From the NCBI GenBank assembly GCA_012861695.1, contig JAAOOA010000169.1, positions 399,501 through 463,500 of the forward strand: a DNA stretch of 64,000 nt. Direction: 5' to 3'. The number at the start of each line of letters is the position of its first letter. The first letter of the stretch is position 1. A program made the position numbers and the translations under genes. The notes below the pieces were generated by a model, which was not told the DNA's origin, did no database searches, and saw only the letters and a program-made list of their open reading frames with translations. This document shows positions 52,659-62,849 of this stretch, in pieces. Source of the stretch: Trematomus loennbergii. Taxonomy: Eukaryota > Chordata > Actinopteri > Perciformes > Nototheniidae.

Positions 52659-53408
52659 CCTGGGTAACAGATCCAAAGGCAGTCTGTAAATAAAAAGTCA
52701 GAGGACCTATTGAACCCTGTGGTACACCACAATAAATTACAGACCAAAAGAGAATTGTAATGTATAAAGATAAGAACAAAAGCAATCAAAACTTGAGTGT
52801 GTGATGTGTACCAGTTTATTGATAGAGGTGATTTCAAGTGTTTGATCAGTCAGTAAAGAAGGAAAACGTGGCGATAACAATGACGGGCGTTAACGTGAAG
52901 TCAGATTAGTGAGAGGTGTTTCATCTAGAGAGAAATCTGTTTAAAATTATCTTAATCTAATAAGAATTGTACTTCATACCCAACATTGAAAAGGTCTTGA
53001 ACACCACAACACAAGCTGCTGTTCCAATAGAACCTACGATCACATTGGGTTTCGAGATAAACTGAAACCAATGACAAAGTGAGAGGACCTTGGATTGAAC
53101 CCTGTGGTACACCACATGAAATCACAGACTGACAGAAAATTAGAGACACTTATTTTTAGTTCATGGAGACTACTTGAATCAAGGCAGTACATGTGTTTCT
53201 ATGGTAAAATTGTTCACAGATTTCAAATGATCAAGCAGGTAAACAACATTACTGTATCATCACTAACTGTTGATGTTTATCAACAGTTGAACTGTAATGT
53301 AGCATATTATTTTCCATGGCATTATTGTATGATCATATGTCAGATGAACAGATGCCACTGGGCTTACAACTAAAGACACAGCCACGCAAAAACTGCGGCA
53401 TGTGTACG
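52659..53408. repeat. V-spacer repeat with two LINE RT fragments
   Basis: Third copy of 3404-4154. GVPQGS-like motifs at 52705-52735 and 53083-53115 (minus). No gene is seen. Confidence 0.6.
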
Positions 53409-53861
53409 CAGGGGCCCCGTAAGGGGGTGAAAAGTTAGGACGATTCTGAGGGCCCGTGACTGACAGGGGCCCAAACAATTTGAGAACATTAAGAAAAAAA
53501 TGTTTAAGCAACCAATGTGATTATCTTTTCATGGGGCTCCTTATGGGTACTGCAATTTTTGAAGTGCCGGAGCCACACGTTACGCTTGTGTTGTGTTCAA
53601 GGAACCTGTCCATGGCCAGGAAAACAGGCAGTCGCTTGTTTAATTCTGTTGCGGTCTAGATTTCTTAAATGTTTTGTTTCCTTCTGCGCTGCGTTGCGTG
53701 CATGTCTTCCTTCTGCAGGTAACGGGGAGACGCGCTCTGGCGGCGGTCTCGTTCAGGATCCGAAAATACAATTTAAATATTTTGCACACTTATTCTACTT
53801 ATTCCTAGTGTGCCACTGGTTACGGTACCGTGTGCCACGTGCCTACGGTTACCGACCCCTG
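53409..53861. mobile_element. hAT-like non-autonomous element, third copy
   Basis: Same as 4155-4637 with a short internal deletion near 53575. Uninterrupted TTAA site near 53510. Confidence 0.4.
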
Positions 53862-54105
53862 CCCTAGCTTGCTCTTCAAGAGTGGTTTGAAGACTGCAGA
53901 TGTCAGGGCAAGTGGGAATAAATATGAAAAATAAGAAGTGTTGGTGAAGGTCCATCAGGAGTCTGGCACCTGGTGGACTGCACTCATAAAAAGTTATTAG
54001 GATAAATGTTTCAGATAAATTAAAGTAGCGTGGTGTTGAAGCATCAAATAAAGGATGGCTCTCTGCTGGGGGTTGAATTGTTTGAGAGTTTCTTGTGTTC
54101 TTTCC
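53862..54105. repeat. downstream flank unit, truncated
   Basis: Matches 4638-4880, then breaks at about 54106 into a new insertion. No gene is seen. Confidence 0.5.
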
Positions 54106-55332
54106 AAGCGGCAAACTCTGGGGAAGAGCCGGGACGCCAATACGGAAGTGCCTCAAACTGCAGTTCATCTATTGGCCGATAGGCGATGACTGCAGAAAGG
54201 AGCAATTTCCATAGACCCCCATGTTAAAATGCCCAATTTCACAGCAGAAAAAAAACTTTTCTAGCCCTGGATGTAATAAATATTATTATGTATATAGTTA
54301 GATTCCACCTTCATGATTATGAATCTGTGAGTGAATTGTTTTCTAACACAACCCTTTTATTTATATTAGGTCTTAAAGTTTTTGCATAAATTAGGGCGTG
54401 GTCACATTGAGTGACAGCTCTGTCAAGTCACTGCTGCTGTTAGCTTCTTGTCTCTCTGCTAGCTGCTCCGTCCGTGAAGCTACAGGGACTCTGCCTGCTC
54501 AGTTCATCCAGGGAACACAACTTGACCCCGGCCGTGTTTGTTTGTTCTTCATGCTTATATATCGGACTATTGTGACTCGCTCTGCGGTTAAAACAGACGG
54601 TGCATGAATGCCGTTTTGCGGTAAGTGAAATTCGAGTACTTTATTTATGTGTTTATGATTTCAATCAGCTACGTAATGAATGTTAAGGCTTGGGTTAGCG
54701 TGTAAGCGAGTGGTAGCTACATCGGTGCTAACGATGCTAATCGTATCCTCCAAGTTAACTTAAAACCATAGACTGTATATATAAAGGTTAAAACGAAATA
54801 GACAAGTGTTAAGCGTTAAGTGGGATAATACTGTAGAACAAAGGCTTCTGTTTGAGGTTGATAAAATAAGGTCATCCTTGTAACTTAGAGAGATATTTTA
54901 TTATGTAGGTAGGAACTGTATGCATCGCTAAGGTTAATTTAAATTGGCTATGCTCAAGTATGTAGACAAGCTAACGTCGAAGTAGTGTATGTGAAATCAA
55001 CCTCACAATAAGATGTGTGTATATTACAATTATTAATGTCATATTTCAAGATGATTACTTAGATATTACAATATGGTTGGTTGAGCTGGAGTTCATTATT
55101 GAGCTTACACGTTAACATCACAGTCATCTGAAGAACGAACCCAAACCTTGTTGTTTTTATTAATTGCATTACCAAATTGGTATCAAATAAACAGTAAGCA
55201 TTGGTAACACAACTTCCAAAGTTACAGTAAAATAAAAAGGACCCTGACTCGGCCAATACACAATCCAACATGTTCAACAGAAGAATAAGTTATATTGTTT
55301 GTACACATGGTTCTTTACCTGTTTGTTTAAAG

Positions 55333-56053
55333 TGTCCAGGTGATGCAGACAGGCTGGACCAGAGAGTGAGAGACAGAACTGGACTCCTCACAGCAGTGAA
55401 CTTCAGCACAGGTACAAATACTCTTTTTTCATACTGTACAAAGAATCAAGAAAGATATTGGTTTAAATAAATGAAGTATTGACTTTAATACACTGATATA
55501 CATTCCATTAAACAATACTAAATACTAGATCACCTACACATCAGTGAAGTTGAGGGTTTTTCCATGCAAAGGGTTACATTTAGATGTTAACAAGCAATAT
55601 GACTGTCAGCTTTCTAATTTAATGTATTGAAGGCAAAGATATTTAACGCATAGTGACAACTGCTATTTATCTCTCAATATTGTCTGTAAAAACGTGGTAA
55701 AAGTTATTCTTTCAGTGAGACAACAGAGCAAGCTTGTTTTAATAACAGTTAAATATTATTTTGATAATAAAATACATTTCAATGTTGATGAATTTCATAC
55801 TGTTCATTCATAATCTGATTGTCTTTGTAGCTCACTGTTGAAAAAAAAAAAACATTACAATTACAAAATAATTATATCTACAGCCCCTAAACACAACCAC
55901 ACCTCTTTCATAAATAACACACTTGTTCTGCAATAATATGTTTTATGTTTCCTGTAATTTTTGTTAGGAAAGGACATGCCTGAAAGACACGACTCAGCAT
56001 CTCCTCTTTCTCGAGGGTCAAGAAAAACATCCAAGAGGAAAATTAAAAGCTGA
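55333..56053 (+). other. possible spliced reading frame, plus strand
   Basis: Candidate exon 55333-55411 (acceptor AAAG, donor GTACAA) joins in frame to 55968-56053 (acceptor GTTAG) and ends at TGA. It would encode a short basic tail (SRGSRKTSKRKIKS). No start exon in frame was identified and no family is recognised. May be part of the repeat's own transcript. Confidence 0.25.
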
Positions 56054-56517
56054 TGTTATGAGATGTTAAGACCAGTACAGGACATTCACTAAGAAACTAC
56101 TTTTATTGTGACAGTCAGCTGATCGAATGCACCTATTTCCACATCTACACTCCATCAGCTGATTATTTCTATTTGCCTCACTTTATGAGCTTCACAACAT
56201 GTACCTTGTACCGCAGAGTTTGCAACGCAAATAAATGGGGCCAATCTTCAGTCAGATGTGAATGTGTAATCTAACATTTTCAGTAAGAATAATGGACAAA
56301 AGGAGTGCAAATACAAATTCAATTTATTGAAATGTGACCAAAAGTTAATCAAACATGTTTTAAATAAAAAGCACATATGGACAGAAGGTGTAAACCTATT
56401 AAATGTATAAGTAAACACATTTAGTCAAATAAAGTGACAGACTAGGCCTGATCAGGTGGTATCAGCTATGCATGGGCTCCTCCATCAGGCCTGGTCCTCC
56501 TCGCAGAGGAAAGACCC

Positions 56518-56619
56518 TCAGTCCTCTCCAAACCAACAGACAGGACGTCCATCACACGGAGGTTTCTCCCTGAAGTCTCTGCAGCTCTCTGGACACCACG
56601 CTGTCTCAATCCGTCCACA
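56518..56619 (-). other. possible Cys-rich terminal exon, minus strand
   Basis: After an ATATTCAG acceptor, 33 codons run to a stop with five Cys (CGRIETAWCPESC and PPCDGRPVCWFGED). A GC-rich promoter-like region and a GTAAGC donor lie upstream at about 57240-57117. A minus-strand AATAAA is at about 56325. Not recognised as a known family. Confidence 0.25.
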
Positions 56620-57466
56620 CTGAATATGAGAGGGGAAAAATGAAAATAATAAATGCTTTAGACAATAAGAAATATAAAGTTGACGTTGAGTTGCTCAGCT
56701 TTTTTAGATTGTCAATACTATTACTGTATAACTAATATCTCAGGTTAAGAGGCACCTTCAAATAAAGATTGGTCTTTAAATACATTTTGTCTTTTGAATT
56801 GTTTGTCTAAAGTCAAGGATCTAGAACTGGTACTTATAGTTTTAATGATACAGTCTGGTTATAATGCTGTTTGGAGGAGGCCTCACAGGTAAGAGCACTA
56901 ACTAGCTACCATCACATGCACCTTAGCTTAACTTAAATGTATTAAACGTATAATTAAGTGATGGCAAAATATAAATAACTAATGTCATGCAAACATATTA
57001 ATATTTGCTTGATTCCAGTGTTGCATTTAGCACATTGCATACAAACGTTAAGGGATTTTAAGATTCTGAAGTATTATGCTAAAACTAGTTTTGCTGAATA
57101 GTCTCATGTCCGCTTACCTTAGAAACGTAAAATGCGACGGCAGTGTGCAGATAGTGAGCATGTTAGCTTAGCTTGGTAGCTTGAGCTAGCTCTGGAACTT
57201 CCAGCCCGGAGGCAGCAGGTCCCGCCTCGGCTCCGCCTCTTTGCCCTTATTTGGAGAAGGCTGTAGCAGGCGGGAGTGGAACTCTGACGCCACTGTCGAG
57301 CCGTTAGTGGCCGACTCCGCCTACTAAGGGCTTCTCGGCAACTCTGCAGAATCCTATGGGTGACGTCACGGACCCTACGTCCATTTATATATACAGTCTA
57401 TGTGTTTAACAGAGAGAGACTCCCTCTGGTGGATGCTGTGCAGTATTGTGTTGTCTTTGCTCCAAA

Positions 57467-57504
57467 GGTTTTTGTACAGAGTGTTGGTGTTTCCTGTCAC
57501 TGTG
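57467..57504 (-). other. 23-type RSS of V20
   Basis: Consensus heptamer, 22-bp spacer and consensus nonamer. Confidence 0.9.
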
Positions 57505-57962
57505 GGCCTCAGAGCACAGTAGTACACAGCAGAGTCTGTCACTGCAGCAGACGTGATCTGCAGAGGAACTGATGTCTTGTTGAGTGTAGCATCAAATCTG
57601 TCTTTCTTGAACTCTTCAGCATTATCTTCAGTTCCTGTGAAACGCTTCAGCATGTACTTTGGGTAACCATTGACTTCTTGTTTGTACCAGAACAGAAAGG
57701 CTGTATTAGATGTCTTAAATGTGCAGCCAAGTGTAACTGTGTCTCCTTCAGTAGCGCTGACATCTCCTGCTGGCTGGGTCACTGTGTCTTGTCCTTTACA
57801 CTCTGGGGAAGAAGAGACCATGCAGAGGAAGAGATGAATCAATAAAGATGATGGATTAAAGGAGAACAATCAGTAGCTTTAAACAGTTACCTAGAAACAT
57901 GTTGTAGTTTCTATCTTACCAAAGGAGAGAGCAGCAAGAATAATCCACAGCCAATGTTCCAT
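57505..57962 (-). CDS. TCR alpha/delta V segment V20 (DTVTQPAGD family), intact
   Basis: Leader exon 57962-57920 (MEHWLWIILAALSF), donor GTAAGA; V exon 57802-57505 after a TTCCCCAG acceptor. Total 341 nt with 2 nt over, so the frame is whole. It begins ECKGQDTVTQPAGDVSATEG, then VTLGCTFKTSN, LFWYKQEVNGYPKYMLKRF, DRFDATLNKTSVPLQIT and DSAVYYCALR. Canonical cysteines. The other two members of the family (V10, V12) are frameshifted. An ETS-like AGGAAGT lies in the 5' region on the plus strand. Confidence 0.88.
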
Positions 57963-58185
57963 CTCTACAACAAGGTTTAAATCAGCAGCAGGAAGTAGCT
58001 GATGTTCAGCATTCAGTGTGAGGATGGTTCTCTTCACAGCAGCACTTCTTATTGACTGGATGGTTGAACACAGTGCAGAAGACGTGCACCGCCTACTTGA
58101 TAATGTGGCCCTCTAGTGGAGGTGAACAGCTCAGTACAACAGTGTGGAGAAAAGGCTTCCAGCAGCTTGTCAGTGTGTCAGCTGG

Positions 58186-58223
58186 TGTTTGTGTACAGAG
58201 TGTTGGTGTTTCCTGTCACTGTG
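58186..58223 (-). other. 23-type RSS of V21 (variant nonamer)
   Basis: Consensus heptamer, 22-bp spacer, nonamer ACACAAACA. Confidence 0.8.
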
Positions 58224-58663
58224 GGCCTCACAGCACAGTAGAACACAGCAGAGTCTGTCACTGCAGCAGAGGAGATGCTCAGATTGATTTGGTTTGACTC
58301 CACTGTAATATTCAGTCCAGGGATTGGATATTTAAGTATTCCTTCAGTTCCTAAATGAGAGATGATGAACTCTGGTGGTTTTCCTGGATATTGTCGATAC
58401 CAGAAGAAATAATCATCCAATTCAGCAACCTTGGAGTATCTGTAGGACAGAGTAACAGAGCTGCCTTCTGGACTGAACTCTTCTTTCTGTAATGCAGTGA
58501 GATCTTCACAGCTGACCCCTGAAGAGAGGAGTAATTCAAAAGACTCAGTTAATAGATCACATTTGATCAACATTAGAAGTTAACGTTTTCATGCAGAATG
58601 TTACGTACCTCTTAGAATGGAAACTAACAGTAGGGAATGTAAATAATAGTCTAATGACAGCAT
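58224..58663 (-). CDS. TCR alpha/delta V segment V21 (SYRYSK family), intact
   Basis: Leader exon 58663-58609 (MLSLDYYLHSLLLVSILR); V exon 58518-58224. Total 350 nt, frame whole. It reads VSCEDLTALQKEEFSPEGS, VTLSYRYSKVAELDD, FFWYRQYPGKPPEFII, GLNITVESNQINLSISSAA and DSAVFYCAVR. Tyr replaces the first disulphide Cys, and Phe replaces Tyr before the second Cys. Promoter composite present. The variant nonamer may reduce recombination use; three sister segments share it. Confidence 0.87.
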
Positions 58664-58799
58664 GTTGAATGAAGGTGATGATGATGGTCTGTGTTGACTC
58701 TGGTGAATATGGAAGTTCCTCTCTCTTCTATAGTTCAGGAACATCTTAGCTCCTCCCTGAATCTCTCTGTCTCCTCTTAGATCTGTATTTCACTTCTCT

Positions 58800-58813
58800 C
58801 AGTTACACTTCCT
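58800..58813 (-). promoter_or_regulatory. ETS/MYB composite of V21 promoter
   Basis: AGGAAGTGTAACTG on the minus strand, 137 bp above the V21 ATG. Confidence 0.55.
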
Positions 58814-59558
58814 CCTGGGTAACAGATCCAAAGTCAGTCTGTAAATACAAAGTCAGAGGACCTATGATTATCCCTGTGGTTCACCACAAGAAATATCAGA
58901 CCAACAGAGTAACGTATTTTATAAAGATAAGAACAAAAGCAATCAAAACTTGAGTGTGTGATGTGTACCAGTTATTGAGAGAGGTGATTTCAAGTGTTTG
59001 ATCCGTCAGTAAAAAAACGTAATAATAACAATGACGGGCGTTAACGTGAAGTCAGATTAGTGAGAGGTGCTTCATCGAGAGAGAAATCTGTTTAAAAATC
59101 TTAATCTATTAAAAATATTTCTTCAGATCCAACATTTAAAAGGTCTTGAACACCACAACACAAGCTGCTGTTCCATATAACCTTTCATCAAATTGGGCTT
59201 GGAGATAAACTGAATCCAATGACAAAGTGAGAGGACCTAGGATTGAACCCTGTGGTACACCACATGAAATCACAGACTGACAGAAAAACAGAAACACTTA
59301 TTTTAAATTCATGGAGACTACATATTATGTTTAATCTGTGATAACAGGTCAGATTAACTGATTGAGTTACACATTTAACCTGTGGATGTGAATCAAAGCA
59401 GCAGTACATGTGTTTGTATGGTAGTGCACAATTGTTAATAGATTTCAAATGATCAAGCATGTAAACTACATTACTGTATCATCACAAACTATTGATGTTT
59501 ACAGAGAGAGACTCCCTCTGGTGGATGTATTGCAGTATTGTGTTGTCTTTGCTCCAAA
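58814..59558. repeat. V-spacer repeat with two LINE RT fragments
   Basis: GVPQGS-like fragments at 58855-58885 and 59229-59265 (minus), then the V22 downstream flank. No gene is seen. Confidence 0.6.
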
Positions 59559-59596
59559 GGTTTTTGTACAGAGTGTTGGTGTTTCCTGTCACTGTG
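59559..59596 (-). other. 23-type RSS of V22
   Basis: Consensus heptamer, 22-bp spacer and consensus nonamer. Confidence 0.9.
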
Positions 59597-60159
59597 GGCC
59601 TCAGAGCACAGTAGTACACAGCAGAGTCTGTCTCTTTAGCTGAGATGATCTCCAGATCAACTCGTTTCTCTGTTTTGTCAATGTGAGCAGAGAAATCAGA
59701 TTCAGTGGGATGGATCCCTCCTGCCTCTGTGATGGAGAGCAGGAACTCTGGTCTGGATCTCTGGTATTGTCGGTACCACTGGATATTGTAGATAGTCCCC
59801 TCATATTTACATGTCAGGCTGATGTTTCTGCCCTCTGCAACATGTTCTTCACTTCTTTCTGGCTTTATGCTGTTCATGGAGCCCAGGGCTGCAAAATGAG
59901 AATTATTCATGTCAGTTAGTCTGCAGGAGATTTTAACATTAAGAGACTCAACGGAGGGTCTTCAATTTCCTGTCATCTTTGATCAGTTTGAGATAAAACA
60001 TGACCAAATGTCTTCATAGATCACAACGGTTGCTGCCTTACACAATAAAACCTCCAGTTATGAAATCTCTGGCTAATACAGCGGGTTAAATGAGACTTTA
60101 TCTCTGTTCCAACACTCACCTATGAAGAGAGAGAAGAGTAACCAGAGGTAAAGCAACAT
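59597..60159 (-). CDS. TCR alpha/delta V segment V22 (KPERSEEHVAEG family), intact
   Basis: Leader exon 60159-60120 (MLLYLWLLFSLFI), donor GTGAGT; V exon 59888-59597 after a TTTTGCAG acceptor. Total 332 nt with 2 nt over, so the frame is whole. It reads MNSIKPERSEEHVAEGRN, ISLTCKYEGT, IQWYRQYQRSRPEFLLSI, DKTEKRVDLEIISAKE and DSAVYYCALR. Canonical cysteines. The promoter differs from the SYRYSK family. V15 is a damaged duplicate. Confidence 0.88.
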
Positions 60160-60304
60160 GTCTTTGGAGATGGTAAAGTCGAACAGTCAGCAGATGAGTT
60201 CTCCTCCTGCAGAAGTGAAGCAGGAAACAGCCTCTCTGCTGCTCAGCCCTTCTCCTCAACATCAGATGATTGTGCTTTTAGTTCCTCAAACATCTCACAA
60301 ATCA

Positions 60305-60344
60305 TCTCATTGGTTGATATAAACGTCAGTGGGCGGGGCCAGAG
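60305..60344 (-). promoter_or_regulatory. V22 promoter: CCAAT, CRE half-site and GC box
   Basis: Minus-strand order GGCCCCGCCC (60340-60331), TGACGT (60328-60323), CCAAT (60313-60309), about 150-180 bp above the ATG. Conserved in the V15 copy. Confidence 0.5.
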
Positions 60345-60773
60345 AATCATGTTTTACTCGTTTTAAACCATCAAAATACTTTTCTCATATTTAAAACATT
60401 TAGTTCTCTTTGTGTTTCTCACTGACTCATACATTGAAATGTACAACAATTTAGCAATAACAATGACAGGCGTTAACGTGAAGTCAGATTAGTGAGAGGT
60501 GTTTCATCGAGAGAGAAATCTGCTTAAAATGATCTTAATATAATAAGAATGTTGCTTATACTCAACATTAAAAGGTCTTGAACACCACAACACAAGCTGC
60601 TGTTTCAATAGAACCTATCATCACATTGTGCTCGAGATAAACTGAATCCAATGACAAAGTGAGAGGACCTAGGAGTGATCCCTGTGGTACACCACATGAA
60701 ACAGACTGACAGAAAAATAGAGACACTTATTTTAAGTTCATGGAGACTACATATCTTTATTTCAAGCTGTGGT
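60345..60773. repeat. V-spacer repeat
   Basis: Copy of 41000-41422, with one GVPQGS-like fragment at 60660-60694 (minus). No gene is seen. Confidence 0.55.
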
Positions 60774-61489
60774 TTTAAAATATATATATATTTAAATGCA
60801 TTTATTTAACAGGGACAGTGCACATTAATTAACATTGCTGTAAATGTGCCAGTTAGCCACGAGGCTATTTTTCATCTGTAGTCCCTGGACAGATTTTAAA
60901 GTCAACCTAAAACACTTTTCATTTTAAACAAGTAAATACAATCCATTTAAAACATGCAACATATATTACTGGAATACTTCAATACAAATAAAAACATTTA
61001 AAAGACAGAACAATAAAACAAAACAAATACAACAAAACAAAAGAACATGTTAAAACACAGGCAGTGGGTTGTAAGGAGCAGAAGATTGTGTCAGTGTCTC
61101 AGAACTGATTCCTCACCAACCATGTTTTGAGTTTTGATTTAAATAAACTAAACGTAGTCTGGTCTCTGATTGGAGATGGGATTGAGTTCCATTGCTGAGC
61201 AGCTTTAACAGAAAATGAAGACTGACTGAAAGAACTTTTTCTGAGTGGAATAATGCAATCTGCTCTCGCTGCACCTCTTGTTATCCTAGTTGCAGTTGTG
61301 CGTATGTTAATAAACTGTCTAAGAGGAGCTGAGGTAAGGCATGTTTAATGAGGTTTTCCCAAATCAACAAGTTGTATTTTTTGAGTATTGGGCAGTGATG
61401 TGAATAAACAGATTTTTTGTCCAGTATTTTGAGTGTTTGTGTGTACAATGACTCCAGTGGTTTTAATGTTGCTGTACTGGCATGTGACC
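60774..61489. repeat. unclassified interspersed repeat, second copy
   Basis: Copy of 41423-42145, split at its right by the element at 61490. Confidence 0.55.
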
Positions 61490-62574
61490 TGAGGCCTGTA
61501 CTACGAAGCTGGTTCAACCTAACCTGGATATGTTGGAGTTAGCCGGTTGGCCTAAGCCAAAACATACGCGCTGGCGCTAAGCTGTACTACGACGCTGGCA
61601 AGTGGATCGCTCAAGCCAGCCGTGTCCTATCTAGTTAGGTGCGCGTTCACATGAAAGGGGTGGTATTTGGAGCATTCGACCAATCACAAACATGGAGAAG
61701 CGTACTGACAGCGCAGCGTCATACTTCCTGAATGAAAAGTGAACTTTAATATTAGTCAAATATGAAGAAGTTAAACTTTAAACATCCATGACTTAAACAC
61801 TTTATCCAGGATAAAAGCCACATAGCTGCACCTGCAAGGTGAATACAGCTGGGAACAGAAAAAGTGTTTGAATGCGTACATTAACAGGTTTATGAAATCA
61901 CTGCCCCGTCCAAGACACGATCTGACTTTAATTACATTTGACTCCAGTGTTTCGTCAACTTAATGTGTTGCTTAAAATAATACTTCTGCATCCAGTATGT
62001 GACACTGTGAGTGTTGCACGGCCAGATACGGCTCAGCTGACTCAGATAAGGAAATATATGATACATTATGATGTGATATGATATGAATGATAATGGACAC
62101 ATCTACGTCTGCACTTACAGTGCCGCGGACTGTACTTAATGTTACTCTGATCCGGTTACTTATGTTGTGGCAGATATTTAAGTAAGCTTTCTTAACGCTA
62201 ATATTATAATAGTCAGATTGCTCTGAAGATGGGAGGGGATATTCTATTAATTTTCACGTTCACACAGTCAGTTGATTTTGGCCGGCAGTCTTTCCTGCAA
62301 CGGCAGTTTTTCTGTATTTCCTCTATCCTGTAATATGAATTGATAGCTTTAAACTCCGCACACGGAGCTCTGATTGGTCAGCAGGCAGTGCTTTCACTGA
62401 GTTGATCTCTTAGCCTGCCACCTAACCTGCTCCGGAGCAGGTTTGCCGCTCAGCATAAGTTACCATGGAAATATAGCCTGCTAAAAAGAGAACCAGCGTC
62501 GTAGGACCGGAAAGCCGAGATTTCCCTGAATTTAGCCGGCTAAGCGAAAATCCAGCTTCGTAGTACAGGCCTCA
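61490..62574. mobile_element. Harbinger/ISL2EU-like MITE
   Basis: Perfect 23-bp inverted repeats starting TGAGGCCTGTACTACGAAGC; 1,085 bp. The paralogous site at 42140-42151 is empty. The terminus resembles fish Harbinger/ISL2EU-type MITEs, but no clear target duplication is visible. Non-coding. Confidence 0.75.
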
Positions 62575-62791
62575 GGTCGTTAAACTGATTCACTGACTGA
62601 GTTAAACATTTGAACCTGCAGATGTGAATCAAAGGCAGTACATGTGTTTGTATGGTAGTGCACAATTGTTAATATATTTCAAATGATCAAGCAGGTAAAC
62701 TACATTACTGTATCATCACAAACTATTGATGTTTATCAGAGAGAGACCCTCAGGTGGATGCTGTGCAGTATTGTGTTGTCTTTGCTCCAAA

Positions 62792-62829
62792 GGTTTTTGG
62801 ACAGAGTGTTGGTGTTTCCTGTCACTGTG
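62792..62829 (-). other. 23-type RSS of V23
   Basis: Consensus heptamer, 22-bp spacer, nonamer CCAAAAACC with one change. Confidence 0.85.
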
Positions 62830-62849
62830 GGCTGCAGAGCACAGTAGTA
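62830..62849 (-). pseudogene. TCR V segment V23, only the 3' tail left of the insertion
   Basis: The last 20 bp of a V exon (Tyr, Cys, Ala codons) up to TA at 62848-62849, where the pogo-like element begins. The rest of the exon should lie beyond the element, outside the window. Paralogue of V16, which keeps the opposite side of the same insertion. Confidence 0.85.

Larger units (their letters stand above)
54106..57400. mobile_element. unclassified 3.3-kb insertion with convergent exon-like units
   Basis: The normal V flank is interrupted after TTCTTTCC near 54105 and resumes at TTTAACAGAGAGAGACTCCC near 57405. The right end has a CATAGACTGTATATATAA-type terminus on the minus strand, a motif common at the edges of fish repeats; a similar CATAGACTGTATATATAA occurs at 54767. 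Terminal inverted repeats were not established. It holds exon-like segments on both strands with AATAAA signals facing each other near 56230 (+) and 56325 (-). Confidence 0.5.
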
